NCBI RefSeq assembly: GCF_035830635.1
Contig: NZ_JAYMFI010000009.1
Span: 234,634 to 298,633 of the forward strand
Length of the DNA: 64,000 bases
Origin: Adlercreutzia shanghongiae
GTDB taxonomy: Bacteria > Actinomycetota > Coriobacteriia > Coriobacteriales > Eggerthellaceae
Direction: 5' to 3'
The notes under the pieces were generated by a model. It was given only the letters and a program-made list of their open reading frames with translations. It was not told the DNA's origin and searched no databases. The position numbers and the translations under genes are program-made. Positions 25,685 to 33,542 of the stretch are shown piece after piece. The stretch's first letter is position 1. Each line of letters begins with the position of its first letter.

Positions 25685-27268
25685 ATGGAGTGCCGCGAAA
25701 CGACGGCGGCCTTGCGCGAGAACCTGCGCCTTCCCGCCTGCCTCATCATCATGGACGGCTTCGGTTTGGCCGAGCCGGGTCCTGGCAACGCCATATCGCT
25801 GGCGGAGACCCCGGTGCTCGACTGCCTCTTCGCCGAGGCCCCCATGACGCGCCTGGCGGCCTCCGGCGAGGCCGTGGGCCTGCCCGAAGGCCAGATGGGC
25901 AACTCGGAAGTGGGGCATTTGAACATCGGCGCGGGGCGTGTGGTCTTCCAGGAGCTCACCCGCATCAACCGCGCCTGCCGCGACGGGTCCATCGCCACGA
26001 ACCCCGAGATAGTGGCCGCCTTTGAGGCGGCCAAGAAGCCGGGAGCGGCCCTGCACCTCATGGGCCTGCTCTCCGATGGCGGTGTGCACTCGTCCAACGA
26101 GCACCTCTACGGGCTCATCGACGCGGCGGTGGCTGCCGGAGTGGCGCGCATCATGGTGCACTGCTTCATGGACGGGCGCGACGTGCCGCCGGCCAGCGGT
26201 GCCGAGTACATGCGCGAGCTCGTAGATTATCTGGAGCGCGCCGCGGTCCGGGCCCCCGAGGGAACGATGCCCGATCTGCGCATCGCCTCGGTGGAGGGGC
26301 GCTATTATGCCATGGACCGCGACAACCGCTGGGAGCGCGTGAACCGCGCCTATGAGGCCATCGTAGAGGCGAGGCCCTACCGCGAGCTTTCCGCCGTGGC
26401 GGCCATGGAGGCCTCCTATGCCGCCGAGATCACCGACGAGTTCGTGGAACCGGTGGCCTTAGACGAGCGGGGCATGCGCGACGGAGATGCGGTCATCTTC
26501 TTCAATTTCCGCCCCGACCGCGCCCGCGAGATCACCCGCGCGCTCACCGATCCGGCGTTTGCGGGTTTCGAGCGTGTCCAGTGGCCCCAGGTGCACTTCG
26601 TGTGCCTCACCGAGTACGACCCGAGCATTCCCGCCGCCGTGGCCTATGCCAAGGAGTTTCCGGAAAACGTGCTCGCCGACGTGCTCGCCGAGGCGGGGCT
26701 TTCCCAGTACCACATCGCCGAGACGGAGAAGTATGCTCACGTGACCTTCTTCTTGAACGGCGGCCGTGAAGCGGAGAAGGCGGGGGAGAGCCGTAAGCTC
26801 ATCGCGAGTCCCAAGGTGGCCACCTACGACATGCAGCCCGAGATGAGCGAGCCTGAGGTGGCCGTTACCCTGGCGGCGGCCATCGACGCCGATGAGGCCG
26901 ACGTGTACATCGTGAACTTCGCCAACTGCGACATGGTGGGGCATACGGGCATCGTGGATGCGGCCCGCGCGGCCACGGAGGCGGTGGATGCCGGCGTCGG
27001 CAAGGTGCTCGATGCTATCAAGCGCAAGGGCGGGGTGGCCCTAGTCACGGCCGACCACGGCAACGCCGACTGCATGATCGCCGAGGACGGCGGCGCGTTC
27101 ACGGCTCATACCACCAATCCGGTGCCGCTCGTGCTCGTGGATGCGAGTGGCGCGCACCTCGAGCTATCGGGCAAGGAGGGCCGTCTGGCCGACATCGCCC
27201 CCACGCTCTTGGAGATGATCGGCCTGTCCCAGCCCGCCGCCATGACGGGCGAGAGCCTTTTGGGCTGA
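25685..27268 (+). CDS. gpmI: 2,3-bisphosphoglycerate-independent phosphoglycerate mutase
   Basis: 527 residues, usual length for the Mn-dependent alkaline-phosphatase-superfamily mutase that converts 3- to 2-phosphoglycerate. LIIMDGFGLAEPGPGNAI gives the first metal Asp, QMGNSEVGHLNIGAGRV the catalytic Ser, and LVTADHGNADCM plus AHTTNPVPLVL the second metal site. The ATG at 25685 abuts the tpiA stop. Placement between tpiA and secG is unlike the direct tpiA-secG order of mycobacteria and completes lower glycolysis in one operon. Confidence 0.96.
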   Translation: MECRETTAALRENLRLPACLIIMDGFGLAEPGPGNAISLAETPVLDCLFAEAPMTRLAASGEAVGLPEGQMGNSEVGHLNIGAGRVVFQELTRINRACRDGSIATNPEIVAAFEAAKKPGAALHLMGLLSDGGVHSSNEHLYGLIDAAVAAGVARIMVHCFMDGRDVPPASGAEYMRELVDYLERAAVRAPEGTMPDLRIASVEGRYYAMDRDNRWERVNRAYEAIVEARPYRELSAVAAMEASYAAEITDEFVEPVALDERGMRDGDAVIFFNFRPDRAREITRALTDPAFAGFERVQWPQVHFVCLTEYDPSIPAAVAYAKEFPENVLADVLAEAGLSQYHIAETEKYAHVTFFLNGGREAEKAGESRKLIASPKVATYDMQPEMSEPEVAVTLAAAIDADEADVYIVNFANCDMVGHTGIVDAARAATEAVDAGVGKVLDAIKRKGGVALVTADHGNADCMIAEDGGAFTAHTTNPVPLVLVDASGAHLELSGKEGRLADIAPTLLEMIGLSQPAAMTGESLLG

Positions 27269-27277
27269 TTTTGTCGC

Positions 27278-27315
27278 GATGCTGCCAGATGCTTCTTGAA
27301 GGCCCTGGCAGCATC
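27278..27315 (+). terminator. 11-bp hairpin after gpmI
   Basis: GATGCTGCCAG pairs perfectly with CTGGCAGCATC around a 16-base loop. There is no T-tract; it may still end or stabilise the glycolytic transcript. The secG promoter follows at once. Confidence 0.45.
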
Positions 27316-27318
27316 GTC

Positions 27319-27344
27319 TATACTAGTCAACTTGCGTACGCAAG
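27319..27344 (+). promoter_or_regulatory. secG promoter -10 with palindrome at the start point
   Basis: TATACT (27319-27324) is a -10-like hexamer. Seven bases later comes the perfect 14-bp palindrome CTTGCGTACGCAAG (27331-27344), placed where transcription would begin, a position suited to an operator. Confidence 0.5.
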
Positions 27345-27374
27345 ACACTGGAAACGTAAAGGAAGCGTGACACG

Positions 27375-27629
27375 TTGAATCCCCTGGTAATCGTCTTCTT
27401 GGTTCTGCTGGTTCTGTCCGGCATCGGCCTCATCATCTTCATTCTCATGCACTCGGGCAAGGGCACGGGCATCTCCGACATGATCGCGAGCTCCATGTAC
27501 TCCACCCAGACGGGCACGAGCATCATCGAGAAGAACCTTGATCGCATCACCATCGGATGCGCCATCGTGTTCCTGCTCTCCCTGGTGGTTCTCATGGTCA
27601 TCTACCCCCACGGAACCATTACCCAGTAA
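27375..27629 (+). CDS. secG: Preprotein translocase subunit SecG
   Basis: 84 residues with two membrane helices (about 2-22 and 55-77) separated by a short loop containing HSGKGTGISDMIASSMYST, the usual SecG signature. SecG assists SecYE in protein export. The start is TTG at 27375 with AAAGGA about 12 bases upstream; no ATG exists in range. Synteny with the glycolytic genes is conserved in actinobacteria. Confidence 0.92.
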   Translation: MNPLVIVFLVLLVLSGIGLIIFILMHSGKGTGISDMIASSMYSTQTGTSIIEKNLDRITIGCAIVFLLSLVVLMVIYPHGTITQ

Positions 27630-27692
27630 TTGAAAAATTCTTCTTGCAACGAGGAAGGGTTCTGCTAGAATATTCGTCGCTGCAAAAAGCAT

Positions 27693-27781
27693 GTCGGAGT
27701 GGTGGAACGGCAGACACGCTAGCTTGAGGTGCTAGTGCCCATATACCGGGTGTGCGGGTTCAAATCCCGCCTCCGACACCA
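27693..27781 (+). tRNA. tRNA-Leu (anticodon GAG)
   Basis: Acceptor GTCGGAG pairs with CTCCGAC, discriminator A and encoded CCA. The anticodon arm CTAGC-TTGAGGT-GCTAG gives GAG (reads CUC). A long variable arm and the T-arm GCGGG-TTCAAAT-CCCGC fit a class II leucine tRNA. Confidence 0.95.
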
Positions 27782-27792
27782 GAAAATGTTAG

Positions 27793-27815
27793 GGAGCCCA
27801 AACGGGCTCCTTTTT
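27793..27815 (+). terminator. Terminator after tRNA-Leu
   Basis: GGAGCCC and GGGCTCC form a 7-bp stem around AAAC, followed by TTTTT. Confidence 0.9.
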
Positions 27816-27830
27816 CGTATAGGAGCCACA

Positions 27831-28730
27831 ATGACGACGGACAGTAAGACAACGCATGGTCGCCAGGTGGAACGAGTTCTCTGGATCGTTCTCGTGCTCA
27901 ACTTGGTGGTGGCGGCTTCTAAGTATTTTTATGGGTTGGCCTCGGGATCGGCGTCCATGCAGGCTGACGGCATTCACTCGGTGTTCGATTCGCTGGGAAA
28001 CGTCATCGGCATCATCGGCATCAGCCTTGCTGCGCGCCCGGCCGATGCGGGGCACCCCTACGGCCATTCCAAGTTCGAGACCTATGGGTCCCTTGCCATC
28101 GGCGTGCTGCTGCTGCTTGCGGCCTTCGAGGTGGGCTCTTCGGCCATCGAGAAGCTCGCAAGCGGTACCTATACCGCCCAGGTGACCCCGGTCTCCTTTG
28201 TGGTCATGGCGGGCACGCTCGTGGTTAATCTGTTTGTGACGATGTACGAGCGCCGCGCGGGCAAGCGTCTCAAGAGCGAGATCCTCGCGGCCGATGCGGC
28301 CCACACGCTCTCTGACGCCTTCGTCTCCATCGGCGTCATCGTGGGCCTGGGCTTCGTGATGGCCGGTTTCCCTATGGCCGACCCCATCATGGCGCTGCTT
28401 GTGACCGTGGCCATTCTCGCTTCGGCGGTTGGAGTGTTCCGCACGGGCTTCCGCACCCTTTCCGACCATGCCTGCATTCCGGCCGAAGAGGTGGCTGCGG
28501 TGGCGGAGGGGGTCTTAAGCGTGCGCTCGGTGCATGCGGTGCGCACCCGGGGCACCGAGGCCGAGGTCTACTGCGACCTGCACGTGCTCGTCGACCCGCA
28601 GATGACCGTGATGGCCGCCCACGATTTGGGCGACGAGGTGGAAAAGACCATCGCTGAGGCTTTCCCCCAGGTGAAAGAAGTGCTCGTGCACATCGAGCCG
28701 GATACGGCCGCCGAACGCGCTGAGGGGTAG
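27831..28730 (+). CDS. Cation diffusion facilitator (metal efflux) transporter
   Basis: 299 residues from ATG 27831 with AGGAG five bases before. Six membrane helices and a cytoplasmic C-terminal domain fit the CDF family, which exports Zn, Fe, Mn or Co in exchange for protons. The metal-site motif is ADGIHSVFDSLGN in helix 2 (where Zn-type members have HxxxD or DxxxD) and AADAAHTLSDAFVSIG in helix 5. The C-terminal domain contains VRSVHAVRTRGTEAEVYCDLHVLVDP. The His/Asp pattern alone does not fix the metal. Probably read through or promoted independently of the tRNA terminator just upstream. Confidence 0.9.
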   Translation: MTTDSKTTHGRQVERVLWIVLVLNLVVAASKYFYGLASGSASMQADGIHSVFDSLGNVIGIIGISLAARPADAGHPYGHSKFETYGSLAIGVLLLLAAFEVGSSAIEKLASGTYTAQVTPVSFVVMAGTLVVNLFVTMYERRAGKRLKSEILAADAAHTLSDAFVSIGVIVGLGFVMAGFPMADPIMALLVTVAILASAVGVFRTGFRTLSDHACIPAEEVAAVAEGVLSVRSVHAVRTRGTEAEVYCDLHVLVDPQMTVMAAHDLGDEVEKTIAEAFPQVKEVLVHIEPDTAAERAEG

Positions 28731-28736
28731 GGCAAA

Positions 28737-28766
28737 GCGCCCCGCCGACTCGAGCCGACGGGGCGC
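28737..28766. terminator. Hairpin between convergent genes
   Basis: GCGCCCCG pairs with CGGGGCGC around 14 bases, midway between the convergent CDF and membrane-protein genes. No T-run on either side, so a bidirectional, perhaps Rho-assisted, end point. Confidence 0.4.
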
Positions 28767-28792
28767 GTGCGCGTGGAGAAGGTGCGGTCGCT

Positions 28793-29719
28793 TTAGGCCT
28801 GGGCGGTGAACCGGATGCCGACGTAGAAGGCGGTGTTCGGCAGACCGGAGATATCGTAGACCTCGTCCAGCTCGATCACGGAGACGCGCCAGTTGTAGGT
28901 GCCGTTGTCGGTGGAGATGACGCCGGTCTGGTAGGTGTTGCCCGAATCGTCCACGCCGCTGTCGGTCACCTCGGCATTCTCGAGGCCCTCTACCTGCATG
29001 GCGCCCTGCACGGCCTTCTCGATAGTGCCAGAGGCGAAGTCCGCGTAGCGCAGGCGCATGTCATCGCCGGTCTTGCGCGAGACAGTAAGGGTCCAGGCTC
29101 CCTTCAGCAACTTCACCGCATCGGCGGCCGAGAGCTTGTCGATGCCCTTGACGTACATGAGCCCCGCCTCTTCGAGGGACACATCGGCGGGCAGCTTGAT
29201 GACTTCGAAGCCGCCGTCGGGGTCGGTGCCCACGGGCGTGCGCTCGTAGAGGGTGTAGCCGGCCTCGGTGAGGGCGCCCATGACCTCTTCGTCGGAAAGG
29301 GGCATGAGCGAGGCGAGCAACGGGAAATCGTAGGAGGACTCGCGGGCGAGATTCTCTTGCAGCGCCTGCTGCTGGCGGATGGGCTCGTTCATGATTTGGT
29401 CAAGGTACTGGCCCAGAAACACGCAGCCGATGATAGCGGCCACGGCCATGGCGGCGAGCATGATGGCCCTCACCCGCGGGGGCATCTCCAAAGGCCGGGA
29501 GAGCTCGGCGCCGTCGAAGTAGCGCACGTCCCCGATTTGCACCGTGCTCTTCGGCTCGCGGGCAAGCGGGTTGAAATTGACGCGGCGCGCCTTGGGCTCG
29601 CCGAAGCCGGCCGCGTGGCCGTGGCTGTGGCTCGCCTTGCGTCGACGGGCTTCTTCGGCAGGGGAGAGCGCGGCCTCGTTCACCTCGTCGGCATCGCGCA
29701 GATTGTCTTCTTGAGTCAT
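28793..29719 (-). CDS. Single-pass membrane protein of unknown function
   Basis: 308 residues. I do not recognise the family. The N-terminal 80 residues are charged and include SHSHGHAAG; one membrane helix follows at about 84-104 (AIMLAAMAVAAIIGCVFLGQY). The remaining 200 residues would be outside and contain two alpha/beta-looking halves (LSDEEVMGALTEAGYTLYERT and FASGTIEKAVQGAMQVEGL) ending in a short hydrophobic strand. Such layouts occur in cell-envelope proteins of Coriobacteriia. It is divergent from the riboswitch-terC unit and convergent with the CDF gene, so no operon partner suggests a role. Confidence 0.7.
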   Translation of the reverse strand: MTQEDNLRDADEVNEAALSPAEEARRRKASHSHGHAAGFGEPKARRVNFNPLAREPKSTVQIGDVRYFDGAELSRPLEMPPRVRAIMLAAMAVAAIIGCVFLGQYLDQIMNEPIRQQQALQENLARESSYDFPLLASLMPLSDEEVMGALTEAGYTLYERTPVGTDPDGGFEVIKLPADVSLEEAGLMYVKGIDKLSAADAVKLLKGAWTLTVSRKTGDDMRLRYADFASGTIEKAVQGAMQVEGLENAEVTDSGVDDSGNTYQTGVISTDNGTYNWRVSVIELDEVYDISGLPNTAFYVGIRFTAQA

Positions 29720-29776
29720 GAACGGTACTCCTGAACGTCACGGCATTGCTGCCGATTATACCATTGCTAACCTCCT

Positions 29777-29963
29777 GGCTCTCTGTTAGGATGAACGGAC
29801 TCCATGGGGGAGTAGCTGGCGCATGCGCAGCGCGGCTCGTTCAACATCATGGTCACGGTTGGCCGCAAGCGCGGTGACGCCGGGCCTGGCGAGCCTTAAA
29901 TAGCGAGACTCATGGTGCAGAATTGACGGCGAATGGTCAGATCTGCACTATGAGTCTTTTTTT
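29777..29963 (+). promoter_or_regulatory. yybP-ykoY (manganese) riboswitch with expression-platform terminator
   Basis: The hallmark GGGGGAGTAGCTGGCG lies at 29806-29821 and the partner CGCCGGGCCTGGCGAG at 29879-29894, with paired arms between them, matching the yybP-ykoY aptamer that senses Mn2+. Downstream, AGACTCAT-G-GTGCAGA pairs with TCTGCAC-T-ATGAGTCT followed by seven Ts (29906-29963), a strong intrinsic terminator. The next gene is a TerC-family membrane protein, a classic target. High Mn2+ should allow read-through. Confidence 0.88.
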
Positions 29964-30005
29964 GTGGGTCGGATGAGCCGGCTCGCACGGATAGAGGAGA
30001 AAGCC

Positions 30006-30914
30006 GTGGACGTTTCGATATTTCTGACACCGGAGGCCTGGATCAGCCTTCTCACGCTCATTTTCCTGGAAATCGTGCTCGGTGTGGACAATCTGGTGTT
30101 CATCTCCATCACCACCAACCGTCTGCCGAGGGAAAAGCAGCACATCGGCCGCAAGCTCGGTCTAGCCGGCGCGCTTGTCATGCGCATCCTGTTCCTGTGC
30201 TTCGCATCGTATCTGGTGCACATGGTAAATCCGCTTTTCACGGTGAGCCTCGGTGTGTACAGCCACGGTTTCTCGGTGCGCGATATCGTCATGCTGGTCG
30301 GCGGCGCCTATCTGATTTATAAAGGCATTCGCGAGCTTATGGACGTGCTCGCCCTTTCCGAGATCAAAGCCGAGACCTCTGAGGAGCACAAAGCCAAGCA
30401 CCTCATCACGCTGCCCCAGGCCGTGGGCACCATTATGGTGATGGATTTGGTATTCTCCATCGACTCGGTCATCACCGCCGTGGGCCTGGCCGAGCATCTC
30501 ATCGTCATGATTCTCGCCGTCATGATCGCCGTCGTTATTATGATGGTGTTCATCGATCCTATCTCGAACTTCATCAACACGCATCCGGAGATGAAGATTC
30601 TGGCGCTCGTGTTCATCACGGCCATCGGCATTCTGCTCGTGCTCGATTCCGCCGGTCTGCACACCGATATCGAAGTGCTCGATATGCACATGGAGAAGAT
30701 CATGGTTTACTTCGCCATGATCTTTGCCGTCGTCCTCGAGTTCATTCAGATGGCGTTCAATTCCCGTCTGAATGCGTGGAAAAAGGAGCTTGCCGACGAG
30801 GCCATCGATGCGGCGGTGCGCGAGGCTGAGGGCGGTGCGGCGCCCGTAGAGGTCGGGGAACAGGCCAAGGCGCGCGTGGATGCGGCCATCGAGAGCGCCG
30901 AGCGCGTAGGCTAG
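30006..30914 (+). CDS. TerC-family integral membrane protein (probable Mn efflux)
   Basis: 302 residues from GTG 30006 with GAGGAG seven bases upstream. Seven to nine hydrophobic helices, with the family motifs FLEIVLGVDNLVFISI and MDLVFSIDSVITAVG containing the conserved membrane Asp residues. TerC/Alx proteins under yybP-ykoY riboswitches export manganese, in some bacteria during metallation of exported enzymes. The 40-residue C-terminal tail is charged and rich in Ala and Glu. Regulation by the upstream riboswitch is the strongest functional clue. Confidence 0.92.
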   Translation: MDVSIFLTPEAWISLLTLIFLEIVLGVDNLVFISITTNRLPREKQHIGRKLGLAGALVMRILFLCFASYLVHMVNPLFTVSLGVYSHGFSVRDIVMLVGGAYLIYKGIRELMDVLALSEIKAETSEEHKAKHLITLPQAVGTIMVMDLVFSIDSVITAVGLAEHLIVMILAVMIAVVIMMVFIDPISNFINTHPEMKILALVFITAIGILLVLDSAGLHTDIEVLDMHMEKIMVYFAMIFAVVLEFIQMAFNSRLNAWKKELADEAIDAAVREAEGGAAPVEVGEQAKARVDAAIESAERVG

Positions 30915-31023
30915 CGGCGAATTCCTCCGACGAGGAAGCCGGGTTTCCAGCAGTGGCAGGGCCGGTCTTTCGGCGGCGAGCGCCGGGTCGTTGCGGGGCA
31001 TGCTGCAGCCGTTTGCGGACAAC

Positions 31024-31075
31024 TGAGAAATTTCTCAAATTAGTACTTGCATCGCCGTTGAGGTTCCACTAATAT
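31024..31075 (+). promoter_or_regulatory. tRNA promoter with adjacent 14-bp palindrome
   Basis: TTGCAT (31047-31052), 17-base spacer, TAATAT (31070-31075) form a good promoter for the tRNA-Gly cluster. A perfect palindrome TGAGAAATTTCTCA occupies 31024-31037 just upstream of the -35. The rest of 30915-31088 holds no gene. Confidence 0.6.
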
Positions 31076-31088
31076 ATGACCTCGCGAT

Positions 31089-31164
31089 GCGGACATGGCT
31101 CAGCTGGTAGAGCATCACCTTGCCAAGGTGAGGGTCGCGGGTTCGAATCCCGTTGTCCGCTCCA
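31089..31164 (+). tRNA. tRNA-Gly (anticodon GCC), copy 1
   Basis: Acceptor GCGGACA/TGTCCGC, discriminator T, encoded CCA. Anticodon loop TTGCCAA gives GCC; T-loop TTCGAAT. Confidence 0.95.
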
Positions 31165-31174
31165 TTGTCATCAG

Positions 31175-31207
31175 AAGGCCGGTCAGGCGCTTGTTTGACC
31201 GGCCTTT
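31175..31207 (+). terminator. Hairpin between tRNA-Gly and tRNA-Cys
   Basis: AAGGCCGGTCA pairs with TGACCGGCCTT (11 bp, 10-base loop); only a short T-run follows, so it may be a partial terminator or processing signal within the tRNA transcript. Confidence 0.55.
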
Positions 31208-31229
31208 ATAATGACAGCCGCCAGGGATT

Positions 31230-31303
31230 GGCGACGTGGCCAAGTGGTAAGGCAGAGGCCTGCAAAGCCTTCACCCCCGGTTCGAATCCGGGCGTCGCCT
31301 CCA
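31230..31303 (+). tRNA. tRNA-Cys (anticodon GCA)
   Basis: Acceptor GGCGACG/CGTCGCC, discriminator T, encoded CCA. Anticodon arm GAGGC-CTGCAAA-GCCTT gives GCA; T-arm CCCGG-TTCGAAT-CCGGG. Confidence 0.95.
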
Positions 31304-31318
31304 ACCTGGAACCTAACT

Positions 31319-31394
31319 GCGGACATGGCTCAGCTGGTAGAGCATCACCTTGCCAAGGTGAGGGTCGCGGGTTCGAATCCCGTTGTCCGCTCCA
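31319..31394 (+). tRNA. tRNA-Gly (anticodon GCC), copy 2
   Basis: Identical over all 76 bases to the copy at 31089-31164, including the encoded CCA. Confidence 0.95.
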
Positions 31395-31402
31395 GAATCT
31401 AC

Positions 31403-31424
31403 AGCTCCCTTCGGGGAGCTTTTT
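31403..31424 (+). terminator. Terminator after the tRNA cluster
   Basis: AGCTCCC/GGGAGCT stem with a TTCG tetraloop, then TTTT. Confidence 0.88.
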
Positions 31425-31574
31425 CGTTGCCTGCTGCGGGCGGAGTCGCGGCTGCTCCCCGCTGTAGGCACTTCATGAGCCGTTTCATCTGTTGCTCACC
31501 TGCACAAAACCAGGGACGCTCCTGTGGTACCATGGGCCTAATGACGAGCAAACAGGCCGTGAGAGGCGGTGCCC

Positions 31575-32033
31575 ATGGAAACGAGCAAGGTCAAATGTCG
31601 CGAATGCAAGGCGCGCGCGACCCAATACGAGGGCATGCTGCCGACGCGCGGTATCGCCAAGGTGCTGGTGGCGGGGTTCGCCATATACATCGTGGGCCTC
31701 TGGGTTCTCGTCGCCCTCGCAGCGCTCACGACGGGCGATATCGCCGAAGCGGGCTTCATGGATATGCTCATCCTGCTCGCTGTGGCCGTCACTATTATCA
31801 CGGCGTGCGTGGTGTGGTGGATGTTCCGTCCGAAAAAGGGCAAGGTGGTCGTGTGCGATAAATGCGGCGCCCGTTACGCGGTCACGCCGGCTCCCAATTA
31901 CGTGAACGGCTGGAACTACGACAGAATTGCCCCCCGCGAGGCGTTGGCGCTGCCCGCGGACGGAGGCGATGCCGGCGAGGGGGTTTCCAAGGGAAATTCC
32001 GCGCCGTCTGCCGCCGAGTCGAAGGAATCCTAA
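31575..32033 (+). CDS. Small membrane protein with zinc-ribbon-like cysteines
   Basis: 152 residues from ATG 31575 with GAGAGG eight bases upstream. KCRECKARATQYEG at the N-terminus and VVCDKCGARYAV after the membrane segments supply CxxC pairs that could bind zinc. Two hydrophobic helices (about 30-54 and 62-84) separate them. I do not recognise a named family. The last 40 residues are low-complexity and polar. It stands alone between tRNA genes and tRNA-Val. Confidence 0.7.
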   Translation: METSKVKCRECKARATQYEGMLPTRGIAKVLVAGFAIYIVGLWVLVALAALTTGDIAEAGFMDMLILLAVAVTIITACVVWWMFRPKKGKVVVCDKCGARYAVTPAPNYVNGWNYDRIAPREALALPADGGDAGEGVSKGNSAPSAAESKES

Positions 32034-32041
32034 AAAACCCT

Positions 32042-32069
32042 TTGACAGCCAAAGGCAATCTGTTAAACT
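32042..32069 (+). promoter_or_regulatory. Promoter of tRNA-Val
   Basis: Perfect -35 TTGACA (32042-32047) and TAAACT (32064-32069) with a 16-base spacer, 36 bases before the tRNA. Confidence 0.65.
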
Positions 32070-32104
32070 ACTAACTCGCTGCTACGGACGCAGCAGTCCT
32101 GAAT

Positions 32105-32179
<75 letters not shown>

Positions 32180-32189
32180 TGAAACACCA

Positions 32190-32223
32190 GGTCGGAAGGC
32201 ATTTCTTCCGACCTTCTTTTTTG
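32190..32223 (+). terminator. Terminator after tRNA-Val
   Basis: GGTCGGAAG/CTTCCGACC stem, six-base loop, then TTCTTTTTT. Confidence 0.88.
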
Positions 32224-32270
32224 TCTCGAAAACCCGAAATGCCAAAAAAACGCCAAATAATTCCGAGGAC

Positions 32271-33449
32271 TCACCAATCCACCACCTTCAGGGCGTCTTT
32301 CTTGTCCTCCATATCGACGTGGGTGTAAATGTCCATGGTCGTGGAGAACTTGGCGTGCCCGGCGATGGTCTGGAGAACTTTCGGGTCAACCTTCCTCCTC
32401 GCAAGCTCCGTGATGTAACTGTGCCGCAGCTCGTGCAACGTCCACCCCTCAAGGCCCAGCCCCTTGCGCTCGCGAGTCCACCAGCGCGTGGAGGAGTGGG
32501 GGAGCATCCGGTTTCCCAGCCCGTCGCCAACTAGTGGCGTGTCAGGCCCCAGCACCGGGCCGTCCGTCTTCAGGCGCTTGCGGGTGTTGCGGTAGCGGCG
32601 CTCGATGTCGGCGATGCGGGCGTCTATGTCGGCCAGGGCGCTCTCGGTGAGCGGGAGGTCTCGTGCCCCCGCCTTGGTCTTCGGCTCCTTCAGGTTGCCG
32701 CCGTCGTCGTAGCTGTGACGGATGTGCAGCACCATGGACTTCCTGTCCACGTCGCCCACCGACAGCCCGTGGGCCTCGCCGCGCCTGATGCCCGTCTTCA
32801 CCATGAGCCGTATCGCGAACTGAATGGGGTCGCTGGGATCGAGCTTCTCTATGAGCGTCACGATGCCATCGCGCCGCAGCGCCTTCTTCTCGCGCGTGTC
32901 CACCGACGGCGCGTCGGCGAAGTCGCACGGGTTCGATGCGATGTGGCCGTCCTTGACCGCTTGCCGGAACATCCGGTGCAGCGCCACGTGGATGCTGTTC
33001 ACGTAGGTGCCGGACAAGGGCCGCCCTGAGGGGCTGTGGCCGTCCATGAGGGCCTTGTAGCACTTTTCGAGTGTCTGGGGCCGTATCTCGTCCAATCGGG
33101 CCTTAGAGAGGTGCATCTTGGCGCACTTCATCTGATCGCCGTTCTTGCGCCACGTACCGTAGGCGCAGCTTTCCCTCCGCTCCTCCAGCCAAGCGTCCGC
33201 GTACTGCTCGAAGGTCATATCGCTTCGCCGCTGCACGTCGCCGCGCTCGATCTCGGCGATGAGGCGCCGCTTCTCGGTCTGGGCCTCGCGGTATGTTCCC
33301 GCGAAGTCGCGGCTTATGCGGTCGTATTTTCCCGTCGCCAGGTTCTTCCCGAGCGATATGCGGATCTGCCATCTGCGGCACTTCGACGCTGGCACGGACT
33401 TGTCCAGCCGGTACACGCCGCCGTCGCCGTGGACTTTCCTCCCAGCCAT
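32271..33449 (-). CDS. int: Tyrosine-type site-specific integrase
   Basis: 392 residues from ATG 33449; a longer open frame to 33518 lacks a ribosome site. N-terminal arm-binding-type segment (1-60), SAM-like core-binding domain (about 75-165, DMTFEQYADAWLEERRESC), then the catalytic domain with the first Arg in KTGIRRGEAHGLSVGD, HELRHSYITEL (His-x-x-Arg) and GHAKFSTTMDIYTHV carrying the last His and the Tyr nucleophile. All catalytic residues are present. It catalyses phage integration and, with an excisionase, excision at tRNA-Val. Confidence 0.95.
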   Translation of the reverse strand: MAGRKVHGDGGVYRLDKSVPASKCRRWQIRISLGKNLATGKYDRISRDFAGTYREAQTEKRRLIAEIERGDVQRRSDMTFEQYADAWLEERRESCAYGTWRKNGDQMKCAKMHLSKARLDEIRPQTLEKCYKALMDGHSPSGRPLSGTYVNSIHVALHRMFRQAVKDGHIASNPCDFADAPSVDTREKKALRRDGIVTLIEKLDPSDPIQFAIRLMVKTGIRRGEAHGLSVGDVDRKSMVLHIRHSYDDGGNLKEPKTKAGARDLPLTESALADIDARIADIERRYRNTRKRLKTDGPVLGPDTPLVGDGLGNRMLPHSSTRWWTRERKGLGLEGWTLHELRHSYITELARRKVDPKVLQTIAGHAKFSTTMDIYTHVDMEDKKDALKVVDW

Positions 33450-33497
33450 GGTGTAGAATTCACCTTGCCTTCCGTTTATTCGGTTGGTACTTCTTTG

Positions 33498-33541
33498 GAA
33501 CCCCGCGCCCGTCGCCAAACTGATGCGGGGTTCTCTCTTTT
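33498..33541 (+). terminator. Hairpin between integrase and lipoprotein genes
   Basis: GAACCCCGC pairs with GCGGGGTTC around 18 bases; on the plus strand it is followed by TCTCTTTT. Genes on both sides read leftward, so its role (end of the lipoprotein transcript or block to antisense reading) is unclear. Confidence 0.4.
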
Positions 33542-33542
33542 G

